Positions 52,576 to 62,822 of a stretch of 64,000 nucleotides of DNA are shown here, piece after piece. The notes beneath the pieces are model-generated. The model made no database searches, was not told the DNA's origin, and saw only the letters and a list, made by a program, of their open reading frames with translations. Every line of letters begins with the position of its first letter. Position 1 is the first letter of the stretch. The position numbers were made by a program, and so were the translations under genes. The stretch covers positions 55,111 through 119,110 of the forward strand of contig NZ_SCMX01000011.1 in the NCBI RefSeq assembly GCF_005503625.1, given 5' to 3'. This DNA is from Cupriavidus sp. 2SB. GTDB lineage: Bacteria > Pseudomonadota > Gammaproteobacteria > Burkholderiales > Burkholderiaceae.

Positions 52576-53832
52576 ATGCGAAGACTATTTCTGCCGCTCG
52601 GGCTGGCGGTAGCATTTCTCAGCCCAAACTTTGCCGTAGCGCAATCTGACACCGGCACGTCCATGGTGCCCGTCTTCCCAAGGGAAGCGGCGGGACCGTT
52701 GACCCTCGAGGCCGCGTTGTCGCTGGCGGCAGGAAGCAATTTCAACCTGTCCGCCGCCGCCAAGGAACTCGATTCCACAGAAGGTGGGATCATGCAGGCC
52801 CGGGTTATTCCGAACCCGGAACTCCAGACGCTGGTCGAGGACACGCGGAAATCCACCCGTACATCCACCGCCCAGATGAATATCCCCATCGAACTGGGCG
52901 GCAAGCGCTCGGCTCGTATCAATGCCGCGGAAAGGACGCGCGAACTGGCGCAGGCAACGCTGGCTGGCGTTCGCGGTGACATTCGGGCGCAGGTAATCGA
53001 GAGCTTTTTTTCCGTCTTGATCGCACAGGAACGCGTCAAGCTGGCAACTGGCTCCGCGGATATCGCTGCGAGGGGCGCGCAAGCCGCTTCACGCCGCGTC
53101 GCGGCCGGCAAGATCTCCCCGGTTGACGAAACTAAGGCACGTGTCGAACAGGCCAACGCCGAACTTGAATTGGCCGAAGCAACGGCGAGCCTGCAGTCCG
53201 CCCGTCAGGCGTTGACGGCGTTGTGGGGCAATGCATCGCCGCAGTTTGCCGAAGCACAGGGCAATCTGGACGCGCTGCCATCCAGGCCGGCGCCTGAACT
53301 CCTTCAGAAGGAGCTGGAAAACTCACCGCTGGTGGCCGCAAGCCGCGCTGAACTTGACCGCCGCCAGGCATTGGTGGGCGTTGAGCGCAGCCGCCAGTAT
53401 CCGGATCTGACAGTCAGTCTGGGTGCCAAGCGAGATACAGAAGCCAACCGCAACATGGCGGTGATCGGTGTGGCGATCCCGTTGCCGATTTTTGACCGGA
53501 ATCAGGGCAACTTGTATTCGGCCATTCGCCAGGCGGACAAGGCCCAGGATGAATATCTGGCCAATCGCATCAGCCTGACCCGAAATCTCCTGATGGCATC
53601 GAACCAGCTGTCGGTATCGCGCGCCTCGGCACAAACGCTGAAGCAGACCGTCTTGCCAGGCGCCGAGCAAGCCTTCAACGCGGCGACCATTGGCTTCGAG
53701 GCCGGCAAGTTCAATTATCTGGACGTCCTGGATGCCCAGCGCACGCTGTTCCAGGCACGCATCCGCTATCTCGGCGTGCTTGGACAAACCTATCAGGCGG
53801 CGACCACGATCGATCGCATTCTGGGACGTTAA
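52576..53832 (+). CDS. czcC: CzcC outer-membrane factor, 418 aa
   Basis: A TolC-family channel of the CzcCBA efflux system. The signal peptide ends near AVA-QS. The two OEP repeats are seen (LTLEAALSLAAGSNFNLSAA from about residue 36; SPLVAASRAELDRRQALVGV from about 250). The FEAGKFNYLDVLDAQRTLFQ block is conserved near the end. The length equals that of CH34 CzcC as I recall it. It is followed by czcB after 17 bp. Confidence 0.94.
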   Translation: MRRLFLPLGLAVAFLSPNFAVAQSDTGTSMVPVFPREAAGPLTLEAALSLAAGSNFNLSAAAKELDSTEGGIMQARVIPNPELQTLVEDTRKSTRTSTAQMNIPIELGGKRSARINAAERTRELAQATLAGVRGDIRAQVIESFFSVLIAQERVKLATGSADIAARGAQAASRRVAAGKISPVDETKARVEQANAELELAEATASLQSARQALTALWGNASPQFAEAQGNLDALPSRPAPELLQKELENSPLVAASRAELDRRQALVGVERSRQYPDLTVSLGAKRDTEANRNMAVIGVAIPLPIFDRNQGNLYSAIRQADKAQDEYLANRISLTRNLLMASNQLSVSRASAQTLKQTVLPGAEQAFNAATIGFEAGKFNYLDVLDAQRTLFQARIRYLGVLGQTYQAATTIDRILGR

Positions 53833-53849
53833 GACGGGATTCATAAAAC

Positions 53850-55412
53850 ATGGCTATTTCGAACAAACAAAAGGCTGCCATTGCGGCCATCGTACTGGTG
53901 GGCGGCGTCGCGACTGGTGGCGTTCTGCTGAGCGGGCGCTCTGCGCCGGAAGAGCAGGGTGGGCACTCGGAATCCAAGGGGCATGGCGACACCGAGCACC
54001 ATGGCAAGCAGGCGGCGGAAGCCGACCACAAGGATGACAAGTCACACGGCGACGGCGAGCATCACGAGGTCAAGAAGGGCCCCAATGGTGGCGCGCTCTT
54101 TTCGCGTGATGGCTATGACGTCGAAATTGGCACGGCCGAATCCAAGGGCGAGGCCCGTATTCGGCTCTGGGTTAGCAAGTCTGGGAAGGCGGTGGCAAAT
54201 GGCGTGGCAGCGACAGGCCAGCTCGTGCGGGCTACGGGCGAGTCTCAAGCGCTCAAGTTCGTGGTGTCTGGCGACGCGCTGGAAAGCCAACAGCCAGTTG
54301 CCGAGCCCCATGTCTTTGACGTGACCGCAAATGTGACCTTGCCCGGTTCGTCTTCGCCACTCGCCGTGCGGCTCTCGAAAGAGGAAGGCAAGATTGAGTT
54401 GACAGCGGACCAGCTGGCCAAGACAGGGGTAGTGGTTCAAACCGCGGGCTCGGCAAAGGTCCAGGCTGGCGTCCAGTTCCCCGGCGAAATCCGTTTCAAC
54501 GAAGACAAGACAGCCCACGTGGTGCCGCGACTGGCTGGCGTCGTAGAGAGCGTTCCGGCCAATATTGGGCAACAGGTTAAGAAGGGACAGGTTCTCGCGG
54601 TCATCGCGAGCACCGGACTTTCTGACCAGCGCAGCGAACTGCTCGCAGCACAGAAACGTCTGGATCTGGCGCGTGTCACTTATGACCGCGAGAAGAAGCT
54701 CTGGGAACAGAAGATCTCTGCGGAGCAAGATTATCTGAGCGCCCGCAACGCGCTGCAGGAAGCGCAGATCAGTGTCCAGAACGCGCAGCAGAAGCTGACC
54801 GCCATTGGCGCCAGCAACAGCTCGACGGCACTCAATCGCTACGAGCTGCGCGCACCGTTCGACGGCATGATCGTTGAAAAGCATATCTCGCTTGGGGAAG
54901 CGGTGGCGGACAACGCCAACGTGTTCACGCTGTCGGATCTGTCGTCCGTCTGGGCCGAGTTCGTGGTGTCTGCCAAGGATGTCGAGCGGGTGCGCATCGG
55001 CGAAAAGGCGTCGATCAATTCGGCATCGTCCGATGTGAAGGCAGATGGCACCGTTTCATACGTGGGTTCGCTGCTGGGCGAGCAGACGCGGACGGCGAAG
55101 GCCCGCGTAACATTGACCAATCCACAGATGGCTTGGCGACCGGGTCTCTTCGTCACGGTCGACGTATTCGGTGCTGATGTCGAGGTGCCCGTTGCGGTGA
55201 AGACCGAGGCCGTCCAGGACGTCAATGGCGAGAGCGTAGTCTTTGTCGCGGTTCAAGGTGGATTCGTGCCGCAGCCGGTGAAGGTCGGCCGGACAAACGG
55301 CAAGGTCATCGAGATTGTCGAGGGCCTGAAGCCGGGCGCACGTTACGCCGCCGCCAACAGTTTTGTTCTGAAGGCCGAACTTGGCAAATCCAGCGCCGAA
55401 CACGGCCATTGA
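53850..55412 (+). CDS. czcB: CzcB membrane-fusion protein, 520 aa
   Basis: The periplasmic adaptor of CzcCBA. An N-terminal anchor (AAIAAIVLVGGVATGGVLL) precedes a His/Glu/Lys-rich stretch (HGDTEHHGKQ, HKDDKSHGDGEHHEV) that can bind Zn, Co or Cd before transport. The barrel-sandwich (PRLAGVVESVPANIGQQVKKG and ELRAPFDGMIVEKHISLGE) and a coiled-coil hairpin follow. The CzcB-specific N-terminal extension is full length, in contrast to the shorter CusB. The stop lies 16 bp before czcA. Confidence 0.95.
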   Translation: MAISNKQKAAIAAIVLVGGVATGGVLLSGRSAPEEQGGHSESKGHGDTEHHGKQAAEADHKDDKSHGDGEHHEVKKGPNGGALFSRDGYDVEIGTAESKGEARIRLWVSKSGKAVANGVAATGQLVRATGESQALKFVVSGDALESQQPVAEPHVFDVTANVTLPGSSSPLAVRLSKEEGKIELTADQLAKTGVVVQTAGSAKVQAGVQFPGEIRFNEDKTAHVVPRLAGVVESVPANIGQQVKKGQVLAVIASTGLSDQRSELLAAQKRLDLARVTYDREKKLWEQKISAEQDYLSARNALQEAQISVQNAQQKLTAIGASNSSTALNRYELRAPFDGMIVEKHISLGEAVADNANVFTLSDLSSVWAEFVVSAKDVERVRIGEKASINSASSDVKADGTVSYVGSLLGEQTRTAKARVTLTNPQMAWRPGLFVTVDVFGADVEVPVAVKTEAVQDVNGESVVFVAVQGGFVPQPVKVGRTNGKVIEIVEGLKPGARYAAANSFVLKAELGKSSAEHGH

Positions 55413-55428
55413 TACGGGGGAAACAGCA

Positions 55429-58400
55429 ATGTTTGAACGTATCATTAGTTTCGCCATCCAGCAGCGATGGCTGGTCCTGCTCGCCGTGTTTGGAATGGCC
55501 GGGTTAGGGATTTTCAGCTACAACCGACTACCGATCGACGCGGTCCCTGACATTACCAACGTTCAGGTTCAGGTCAATACCTCGGCACCAGGCTATTCAC
55601 CGCTCGAAACCGAACAGCGTGTTACGTATCCGATCGAGGTCGTGATGGCCGGCCTGCCGGGACTCGAACAGACGCGTTCCCTGTCCCGCTATGGCTTGTC
55701 GCAGGTGACGGTCATCTTCAAGGATGGCACGGACGTCTATTTCGCGCGCCAACTCGTCAACCAGCGCATCCAGGAAGCCAAGGACAATCTGCCTGAAGGC
55801 GTTGTGCCGGCGATGGGGCCTATTTCGACCGGCCTCGGGGAGATCTATCTATGGACCGTTGAAGCCGAAGAGGGTGCTCGCAAAGCTGACGGGACTGCCT
55901 ATACGCCGACAGATTTGCGCGAAATCCAGGATTGGGTGGTACGGCCGCAACTGCGTAACGTGCCCGGTGTCACCGAGATCAATACTATCGGTGGTTTCAA
56001 CAAGCAGTACCTGGTCGCGCCGAGTCTTGAACGGCTAGCGTCGTACGGGCTGACGCTGACCGACGTCGTCAATGCGCTGAACAAGAACAACGACAACGTG
56101 GGTGCGGGCTACATCGAGCGTAGGGGCGAGCAGTATCTGGTTCGTGCGCCGGGTCAGGTTGCGTCCGAAGACGACATCCGCAACATTATTGTCGGTACAG
56201 CGCAGGGGCAGCCGATCCGCATTCGCGACATCGGGGATGTGGAGATTGGCAAGGAACTGCGTACCGGTGCGGCAACCGAGAATGGCAAGGAAGTTGTGCT
56301 GGGCACGGTATTCATGCTCATCGGCGAAAACAGCCGGGCTGTGTCAAAAGCGGTCGATGAAAAGGTCGCTTCCATTAACCGTACGATGCCGGAAGGTGTG
56401 AAGATCGTAACGGTATACGACCGGACACGTCTGGTCGACAAGGCCATTGCGACCGTCAAGAAGAACCTTCTTGAAGGCGCGGTGCTCGTCATCGTAATTC
56501 TGTTCCTTTTCCTGGGTAACATCCGCGCGGCGCTGATTACCGCGACGATCATTCCGCTGGCGATGTTGTTCACCTTCACGGGGATGGTGAACTACAAGAT
56601 CAGTGCGAACCTGATGAGCTTGGGCGCGCTCGACTTCGGCATCATCATCGATGGCGCGGTGGTGATTGTCGAAAACTGTGTGAGGCGACTGGCGCATGCG
56701 CAGGAACACCATGGCCGGCCATTGACGCGCTCCGAGCGGTTCCATGAGGTGTTTGCCGCAGCGAAGGAGGCGCGTCGCCCACTGATCTTCGGTCAGCTCA
56801 TCATTATGATCGTCTACCTGCCGATCTTTGCGCTGACGGGGGTGGAAGGCAAGATGTTCCACCCGATGGCGTTCACGGTCGTCCTGGCGCTGCTGGGCGC
56901 GATGATTCTGTCCGTGACGTTCGTTCCGGCTGCGGTCGCCTTGTTCATCGGCGAACGGGTGGCCGAGAAAGAAAATCGTCTCATGCTCTGGGCGAAGCGT
57001 CGCTACGAGCCGCTGCTGGAAAAGTCGCTCGCGAACACGGCCGTTGTATTGACGTTTGCCGCGGTGTCAATTGTTCTGTGCGTGGCCATTGCGGCCCGCC
57101 TGGGCAGCGAGTTCATCCCCAATCTGAACGAAGGCGACATTGCCATCCAGGCGCTGCGCATTCCTGGCACGAGCCTGTCGCAGTCCGTGGAGATGCAGAA
57201 GACGATCGAGACGACCCTCAAGGCAAAATTCCCCGAAATCGAGCGCGTGTTTGCGCGGACAGGTACGGCGGAGATTGCATCCGATCCGATGCCGCCGAAT
57301 ATTTCGGATGGCTACATCATGCTCAAGCCTGAGAAGGATTGGCCAGAGCCGAAGAAAACACATGCCGAACTGCTGTCCGCCATCCAGGAGGAAGCCGGCA
57401 AGATCCCCGGGAACAACTACGAGTTCTCCCAACCGATCCAGCTGCGGTTCAACGAGCTGATCTCCGGGGTCCGCTCGGACGTCGCAGTCAAGATCTTCGG
57501 CGATGACAACAACGTGCTCAGCGAGACGGCGAAGAAGGTATCGGCCGTGCTGCAGGGCATCCCCGGCGCGCAGGAGGTGAAGGTAGAACAGACCACCGGC
57601 TTGCCGATGCTGACGGTCAAGATCGATCGGGAGAAGGCGGCGCGATACGGGCTTAACATGAGCGACGTGCAAGACGCGGTGGCAACGGGCGTCGGAGGCC
57701 GTGATTCCGGAACCTTCTTCCAGGGCGATCGTCGTTTCGATATCGTGGTCCGCCTGCCCGAAGCTGTGCGCGGCGAGGTCGAGGCTCTGCGCCGATTGCC
57801 GATTCCGTTGCCAAAAGGAGTGGACGCGAGAACGACGTTTATCCCATTGAGCGAGGTGGCGACGCTGGAAATGGCGCCCGGCCCGAACCAGATCTCGCGC
57901 GAGAACGGCAAGCGCCGCATCGTGATCAGTGCCAACGTTCGTGGACGTGATATTGGTTCATTCGTGCCCGAGGCGGAAGCGGCTATCCAAAGCCAGGTCA
58001 AGATCCCGGCTGGCTACTGGATGACATGGGGTGGCACCTTTGAGCAACTGCAGTCCGCCACCACCCGCCTGCAGGTGGTAGTGCCGGTGGCGCTGTTGCT
58101 GGTCTTCGTACTGTTGTTTGCGATGTTCAACAACATCAAGGATGGCTTGCTAGTCTTCACGGGCATTCCCTTTGCGCTGACTGGCGGGATTCTTGCCCTG
58201 TGGATACGCGGCATTCCGATGTCCATTACTGCAGCGGTGGGCTTCATCGCGCTGTGCGGGGTGGCGGTGCTCAATGGTCTGGTGATGCTGTCGTTTATCC
58301 GATCGCTGCGCGAAGAAGGGCATTCCCTCGACAGCGCGGTCCGAGTTGGCGCCCTGACGCGACTGCGTCCGGTGCTGATGACGGCCCTGGTGGCATCCCT

Positions 58401-58620
58401 GGGTTTCGTGCCGATGGCCATCGCCACCGGTACGGGCGCTGAGGTGCAACGTCCCCTCGCAACGGTGGTAATCGGTGGCATCTTGTCGTCCACGGCGCTG
58501 ACCCTACTGGTGTTGCCGGTGCTCTATCGACTTGCTCACCGCAAGGATGAGGACGCGGAAGATACTCGCGAGCCAGTCACTCAGACGCATCAACCGGATC
58601 AAGGCCGCCAGCCTGCATGA
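55429..58620 (+). CDS. czcA: CzcA RND pump for Co/Zn/Cd, 1063 aa
   Basis: The inner-membrane proton-driven pump of CzcCBA. The start at ATG 55429 (MFERIISFAIQQRW) has a GGGGGAA site and gives 1063 residues, the size of CH34 CzcA. TM4 contains DFGIIIDGAVVIVEN, the HME1 (Co/Zn/Cd) signature with both essential Asp and the Glu, which separates it from the Cu-type CusA at 30691. The two large periplasmic loops and twelve helices are complete. Confidence 0.96.
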   Translation: MFERIISFAIQQRWLVLLAVFGMAGLGIFSYNRLPIDAVPDITNVQVQVNTSAPGYSPLETEQRVTYPIEVVMAGLPGLEQTRSLSRYGLSQVTVIFKDGTDVYFARQLVNQRIQEAKDNLPEGVVPAMGPISTGLGEIYLWTVEAEEGARKADGTAYTPTDLREIQDWVVRPQLRNVPGVTEINTIGGFNKQYLVAPSLERLASYGLTLTDVVNALNKNNDNVGAGYIERRGEQYLVRAPGQVASEDDIRNIIVGTAQGQPIRIRDIGDVEIGKELRTGAATENGKEVVLGTVFMLIGENSRAVSKAVDEKVASINRTMPEGVKIVTVYDRTRLVDKAIATVKKNLLEGAVLVIVILFLFLGNIRAALITATIIPLAMLFTFTGMVNYKISANLMSLGALDFGIIIDGAVVIVENCVRRLAHAQEHHGRPLTRSERFHEVFAAAKEARRPLIFGQLIIMIVYLPIFALTGVEGKMFHPMAFTVVLALLGAMILSVTFVPAAVALFIGERVAEKENRLMLWAKRRYEPLLEKSLANTAVVLTFAAVSIVLCVAIAARLGSEFIPNLNEGDIAIQALRIPGTSLSQSVEMQKTIETTLKAKFPEIERVFARTGTAEIASDPMPPNISDGYIMLKPEKDWPEPKKTHAELLSAIQEEAGKIPGNNYEFSQPIQLRFNELISGVRSDVAVKIFGDDNNVLSETAKKVSAVLQGIPGAQEVKVEQTTGLPMLTVKIDREKAARYGLNMSDVQDAVATGVGGRDSGTFFQGDRRFDIVVRLPEAVRGEVEALRRLPIPLPKGVDARTTFIPLSEVATLEMAPGPNQISRENGKRRIVISANVRGRDIGSFVPEAEAAIQSQVKIPAGYWMTWGGTFEQLQSATTRLQVVVPVALLLVFVLLFAMFNNIKDGLLVFTGIPFALTGGILALWIRGIPMSITAAVGFIALCGVAVLNGLVMLSFIRSLREEGHSLDSAVRVGALTRLRPVLMTALVASLGFVPMAIATGTGAEVQRPLATVVIGGILSSTALTLLVLPVLYRLAHRKDEDAEDTREPVTQTHQPDQGRQPA

Positions 58621-58670
58621 CGTAAATCCTTGGGCGGTCATCGTACCGCCCAATTTTTATAGGAGTTTCT

Positions 58671-59621
58671 ATGGGCGCAGGTCACTCACACGACCATCCC
58701 GGTGGCAACGAGCGATCGCTCAAGATCGCCCTTGCGCTGACCGGTACGTTCCTGATTGCCGAAGTGGTCGGTGGTGTCATGACGAAGAGCCTGGCGTTGA
58801 TCTCCGACGCCGCGCACATGCTCACGGACACCGTCGCACTGGCCATCGCACTGGCTGCTATTGCGATCGCCAAGCGACCCGCGGACAAGAAGCGGACATT
58901 TGGCTACTACCGTTTTGAGATTCTTGCCGCGGCCTTTAACGCATTGCTGCTGTTCGGTGTGGCTATCTACATCCTGTACGAAGCCTACCTGCGGCTGAAA
59001 TCGCCACCTCAGATTGAGTCAACCGGCATGTTCGTCGTGGCTGTGCTGGGCCTGATCATCAATCTCATCAGCATGCGCATGCTGTCCTCCGGGCAAAGCA
59101 GCAGCCTGAACGTGAAGGGTGCTTATCTGGAAGTCTGGAGCGATCTGCTCGGGTCGGTTGGCGTCATCGCCGGTGCGATCATCATCCGCTTCACGGGCTG
59201 GGCGTGGGTCGACTCCGCCATTGCGGTGCTGATCGGCCTCTGGGTACTGCCTCGCACGTGGATCCTGCTGAAGTCGAGCCTGAATGTGCTGCTCGAAGGC
59301 GTACCCGATGACGTGGATCTGGCAGAGGTTGAGAAGCAAATTCTGGCGACGCCCGGGGTAAAAAGCTTCCATGACCTCCACATCTGGGCACTTACCAGCG
59401 GCAAGGCGAGCTTGACGGTTCATGTCGTGAATGACACGGCCGTCAACCCGGAAATGGAAGTGCTACCGGAATTGAAGCAGATGCTGGCTGACAAATTCGA
59501 TATCACGCACGTGACCATTCAGTTCGAACTGGCACCATGCGAACAAGCGGATGCAGCTCAGCATTTCAATGCATCGCCAGCACTGGTCGGATCGAAGTCG
59601 CTTGCTGCAGGAGGAAACTAA
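58671..59621 (+). CDS. czcD: CzcD cation diffusion facilitator, 316 aa
   Basis: An inner-membrane Zn/Co/Cd exporter. A short His-rich N-terminus ([11 protein letters not shown]) precedes six helices with the sites [13 protein letters not shown] (His/Asp in TM2) and [14 protein letters not shown] (Asp in TM5). The C-terminal cytoplasmic domain ([21 protein letters not shown]) is intact. Unlike the CDF at 35668, this is a complete canonical protein. A GGAG site is 7 nt upstream. It overlaps nothing but is 1 bp from czcR. Confidence 0.95.
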   Translation: MGAGHSHDHPGGNERSLKIALALTGTFLIAEVVGGVMTKSLALISDAAHMLTDTVALAIALAAIAIAKRPADKKRTFGYYRFEILAAAFNALLLFGVAIYILYEAYLRLKSPPQIESTGMFVVAVLGLIINLISMRMLSSGQSSSLNVKGAYLEVWSDLLGSVGVIAGAIIIRFTGWAWVDSAIAVLIGLWVLPRTWILLKSSLNVLLEGVPDDVDLAEVEKQILATPGVKSFHDLHIWALTSGKASLTVHVVNDTAVNPEMEVLPELKQMLADKFDITHVTIQFELAPCEQADAAQHFNASPALVGSKSLAAGGN

Positions 59622-59622
59622 G

Positions 59623-60300
59623 GTGCGGGTACTTGTTGTAGAAGACGAACCGCGTACTGCGGAGTATTTGCAGAAGGGATTGTCGGAGTCGGGTTTCGTG
59701 GTCGACATCGCGAACAATGGTGGCGATGGGCTCCACATGGCGGAAGAGACCGACTACGACGTCATCATCCTGGACGTCATGCTGCCAGGTATGGACGGGT
59801 GGACGGTCATCAAGTCCATTCGATCCAAGTCCGAGACACCCGTACTGTTTCTGACGGCGCTGGATGATGTGGCGGATCGTGTCAGAGGCTTCGAGTTGGG
59901 GGCAGACGATTACCTGGTCAAGCCCTTCGCCTTTGCCGAGCTCCTTGCCCGTATCCGGCGTTGCTTGCGCCAAAGCACCTCGAAGGAGTCCGAGCGATTG
60001 CGCATTGCCGATCTGGACATCGACGTGCTTGGAAGGCGGGTATTCCGGGGAACTACCCGCATTGAATTGACGAATCAGGAGTTCTCGCTGTTGCACCTGC
60101 TCATGCGCCGGAGAGGGGAGGTGCTGTCGCGAACCACGATCGCGTCCCAGGTCTGGGACGTCAACTTCGACACGGATACCAATGTCGTTGACGTCGCGAT
60201 CCGGCGCCTGAGATCCAAGGTGGATGATCCCTTCGATCAAAAGCTGATCCATACCGTACGGGGAATGGGCTATGTCCTCGACCCAGAGCGCGGCCGGTGA
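59623..60300 (+). CDS. czcR: CzcR OmpR-type response regulator, 225 aa
   Basis: The start is GTG 59623 with a GGAGG site, immediately after the czcD stop; the longer ATG at 59551 would run inside czcD. Receiver domain with the acidic pair in VVEDEP, phospho-Asp in [13 protein letters not shown] and Lys in YLVKPFAF; the winged-helix DNA-binding domain ends in [15 protein letters not shown] and [10 protein letters not shown]. It responds to metal through CzcS. It is 4 bp from the start chosen for czcS. Confidence 0.95.
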   Translation: MRVLVVEDEPRTAEYLQKGLSESGFVVDIANNGGDGLHMAEETDYDVIILDVMLPGMDGWTVIKSIRSKSETPVLFLTALDDVADRVRGFELGADDYLVKPFAFAELLARIRRCLRQSTSKESERLRIADLDIDVLGRRVFRGTTRIELTNQEFSLLHLLMRRRGEVLSRTTIASQVWDVNFDTDTNVVDVAIRRLRSKVDDPFDQKLIHTVRGMGYVLDPERGR

Positions 60301-60304
60301 CGGA

Positions 60305-61735
60305 ATGAGGCCCGGGACTTCGATAACCCCGCTGTCACTGACGAGGCGGCTTGGGCTCTTCTTTGCATTGGTACTGTCTATCGCGCTGGCCAGCATGGGC
60401 GCCTTTGCTTACTACTCGCTCGCCGCGCAACTCGAGGCCAGAGACGATGAGGTTGTAAAGGGAAAACTCGAACAGGTCGAGCATTTCTTGCGCGAGGTGG
60501 ACGGGGTGCAGGGCGTCCCGGCGGCGCAGCATCGCTTCGATGATCTGGTGCGAGGTTACTCGGACCTCATCGTTCGCGTCACGGCGCTGGATGGCCGGCT
60601 TTTGTTTCGCACGGGCAACGATGCATTGCTGGAAGGCACTGACCAAGCGGCGGTCACGGGAAAGTCATCGCTCATGTTCCAGTCCGCCGATGCGGTGTTG
60701 GGGCGAGACGGTACGCGGGCGACGGTGTTCGTGGCGAAGTCTGGCGAGGACAGGAAGCAGGTGACTGCGCGATTCCGGACGACGCTCGTGCTTGGTACCA
60801 CCGTCGGTGTGATATTGACGGCCCTGGTGGGGGCGGCCATTACGCGCCGTGAGCTGGAGCCGGCGCACGTACTTATCAAGCAGATCAACCGGATCAGTGT
60901 GGAACGGCTGAGCTACCGGGTGGACATGCCACCCAAGCCCACCGAAGTGCGTGATATCGCCTCTGCGTTCAATGCGATGCTGCAACGCCTCGAGGATGGT
61001 TATCAGAAGCTGTCGCGGTTCTCCGCCGATCTTGCCCATGATTTGCGCACGCCGCTTAACAACCTCATTGGACATGCCGAGGTCGCCTTGTCACGAGACC
61101 GCACCGGGCCCGAGTATGTCGCCTTGGTGGAGGAAAGCCTGGTCGAATACCAGCGACTTGCGAGGATGATCGATGCGATGTTGTTCCTCGCGCGAGCTGA
61201 CAGTGCCAATGTGGCGCTCGAGTTGACGGAACTCCAGTTGAATGCAGAACTTCGCAAGTTGTCCGCCTACTTTTCGGTGCTTGCAGAGGAGCGAAGCGTC
61301 GTAATCAGGGTAAGCGGGGATGCCACCCTGGTCGCTGATGCCATTCTGTTCCAGCGTGCGATCAACAATGTTCTGTCAAATGCGGTCCGTCATGCGTGGC
61401 CGAATTCGATGATAGATCTGGTGGTGCGCCGCGAAGCGGCACATTGTTGCATCGACATCACGAACGTTGGAGACCCAATCCCGGAGCGGGAACTTTCCCT
61501 CATCTTTGATCGGTTCTTCCGTGGGGATAGGGCGAGATCCAACTCGTCACAGTCCACGGGGCTGGGCCTGGCCATCGTCCTGTCGATCATGGAGCTCCAT
61601 GGCGGCGACGCGTCAGCCGTGAGCGGCTTGGATGGGAAGACACGCTTTACATTGCGCTTCCCGCTCAACGGTGCTGAAGCCTCAGCGCGGGTTTCGGTGG
61701 GTAGGCCGAGTCAGGACCGACCAGTCGTTGGGTAG
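60305..61735 (+). CDS. czcS: CzcS sensor histidine kinase, 476 aa
   Basis: A membrane kinase of the heavy-metal sensor group. TM1 (LGLFFALVLSIALASMGAF), a periplasmic domain of about 130 residues and TM2 (TTLVLGTTVGVILTALVGA) precede HAMP, the H-box FSADLAHDLRTPLNNLIGH (phospho-His), the N-box (NVLSNAVRHAWP) and the G-boxes (GLGLAIVLSIMELHGG). ATG 60305 gives 476 residues, the size I recall for CH34 CzcS; ATG 60272 inside czcR would add 11. Confidence 0.94.
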   Translation: MRPGTSITPLSLTRRLGLFFALVLSIALASMGAFAYYSLAAQLEARDDEVVKGKLEQVEHFLREVDGVQGVPAAQHRFDDLVRGYSDLIVRVTALDGRLLFRTGNDALLEGTDQAAVTGKSSLMFQSADAVLGRDGTRATVFVAKSGEDRKQVTARFRTTLVLGTTVGVILTALVGAAITRRELEPAHVLIKQINRISVERLSYRVDMPPKPTEVRDIASAFNAMLQRLEDGYQKLSRFSADLAHDLRTPLNNLIGHAEVALSRDRTGPEYVALVEESLVEYQRLARMIDAMLFLARADSANVALELTELQLNAELRKLSAYFSVLAEERSVVIRVSGDATLVADAILFQRAINNVLSNAVRHAWPNSMIDLVVRREAAHCCIDITNVGDPIPERELSLIFDRFFRGDRARSNSSQSTGLGLAIVLSIMELHGGDASAVSGLDGKTRFTLRFPLNGAEASARVSVGRPSQDRPVVG

Positions 61736-61849
61736 AGTGGTGCAATGAGCCCGATTGCCTATTTGTAATCGCCGGGCAAGGCTGCAGCATGCGTACAATT
61801 TATACACTCGTTTTCATAGATCAACGAAGTCTCTAGAAAGGAGATGACT

Positions 61850-62245
61850 ATGAAAACGAAGAAACACGCCTTGCTGTTTGCGGCGTTGCTGTTGGGTGGG
61901 ATGTCGGCTTCGTATGCTTTGGAAATGACCGGGTTGAAACCGGGCGTGCCTGCGTCGACGGCGACGGCGCAGGCGATGGCGAAGCGTCACGCGACCTTGT
62001 ATGGCGATCCAGCCGGCCAATCTCAGGCCAGTCGCATTATCGACGTGAAGCCAGGGATGCGGTATGTCAACGTGGACTCTGGCGAGACGGTGGCGTTTCG
62101 GGCCGGCGAGAAGATCGTCGCATGGACCTTCGCCCAGATGGTCAGGGATACGAGTGTGGACCTTGGCTTGTTGATGCCGGATCTGCCGGGTAGCGCTGGC
62201 GTGCGCGTCTATATTGATAGAAGCGACCTCTTCACAGGTGGCTGA
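61850..62245 (+). CDS. czcE: CzcE-type periplasmic metal-binding protein, 131 aa
   Basis: A small secreted protein (signal LLFAALLLGGMSASYA-LE) with the CzcE pattern: LKPGVPASTATAQAMAKRHA, RIIDVKPGMRYVNVDSGETV, GEKIVAWTFAQM. CzcE of C. metallidurans is the last gene of czc and binds Cu/Zn in the periplasm. I use ATG 61850, six nt after the AAAGGAG site, not ATG 61844, which abuts it. 61736-61849 may contain its own promoter, but I cannot mark it with confidence. Confidence 0.89.
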   Translation: MKTKKHALLFAALLLGGMSASYALEMTGLKPGVPASTATAQAMAKRHATLYGDPAGQSQASRIIDVKPGMRYVNVDSGETVAFRAGEKIVAWTFAQMVRDTSVDLGLLMPDLPGSAGVRVYIDRSDLFTGG

Positions 62246-62269
62246 ACGTTGCTGAACCGGTGAACTACA

Positions 62270-62295
62270 GGCCCCGCACAATGCGGGGCCTTTTT
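62270..62295 (+). terminator. Rho-independent terminator after czcE
   Basis: A 9-bp GC stem (GGCCCCGCA, CAA loop, TGCGGGGCC) is followed directly by TTTTT. It lies 25 bp after the czcE stop and ends the czc transcript. Confidence 0.92.
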
Positions 62296-62402
62296 CATCG
62301 TCATTGGCGTCGGTTCTGCCGCTTAGCAATACACGAGGCGATGGGAAGTTGTAGCACGCGCCACCGCATCATGAACGGCACCGGATTGACGCCGATGGAG
62401 GG

Positions 62403-62435
62403 AAAAAAAGCTTGCCCTCCGGGGAGGGCAAGCTT
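62403..62435 (-). terminator. Terminator of the minus-strand repeat-protein gene
   Basis: A 13-bp stem (AAGCTTGCCCTCC and GGAGGGCAAGCTT) with a 2-nt loop ends, on the minus strand, in a run of seven T (the A-run at 62403-62409). It lies about 110 bp after the stop of the gene at 62544. The stem could also slow plus-strand read-through. Confidence 0.85.
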
Positions 62436-62543
62436 CGGAAGCTTTCGCCATCGGGATAAAGCGAAAGAGCACCAAGAGCCAAGCAACTGACGGGTGCCTG
62501 GCTCCCCCACAGAGGTCGGTCTGAGTTTCAGGGACGGCTTGCG

Positions 62544-62822
62544 TCAAATTCCGCGTGCGCCATCGGTGAACACATCACGCGGCCCAATACGCGAGCCGTC
62601 GGTAAATACGTCACGCTGGCCGAGGCGTGCGCCGTCGGTGAACACGTCGCGCTTGTCGATGCGTGCACCGCCGGCGTAAATGTCGTTGACTGCGGCGCGT
62701 CCGCCGTCGGTGTAGGGGTCGCGGGGACGGTGGATCTGGCCATCAGGGGTAGCAGCGATGGCGGAGCCGGCGGCAGCAATCGTGAGGGCAGCAGCAATCA
62801 GGGCAGTGTGAATCGTCTTCAT
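62544..62822 (-). CDS. Small secreted protein with R-D-V-F-T-D-G-x-R repeats, 92 aa
   Basis: A signal peptide (MKTIHTALIAAALTIAAAGSAIA-AT, shown to its cleavage: ALTIAAAGSAIA) is followed by five copies of a 12-13 residue repeat: RDPYTDGGR, NDIYAGGAR, RDVFTDGAR, RDVFTDGSR, RDVFTDGAR. The last three are nearly identical in DNA too. It contains no Cys or His beyond one His and so does not look like a classic metal ligand protein, though Asp-rich repeats could bind cations. It lies next to czcE and might be related to the small czcJ-type proteins, which I cannot confirm. It has its own terminator. Confidence 0.74.
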   Translation of the reverse strand: MKTIHTALIAAALTIAAAGSAIAATPDGQIHRPRDPYTDGGRAAVNDIYAGGARIDKRDVFTDGARLGQRDVFTDGSRIGPRDVFTDGARGI

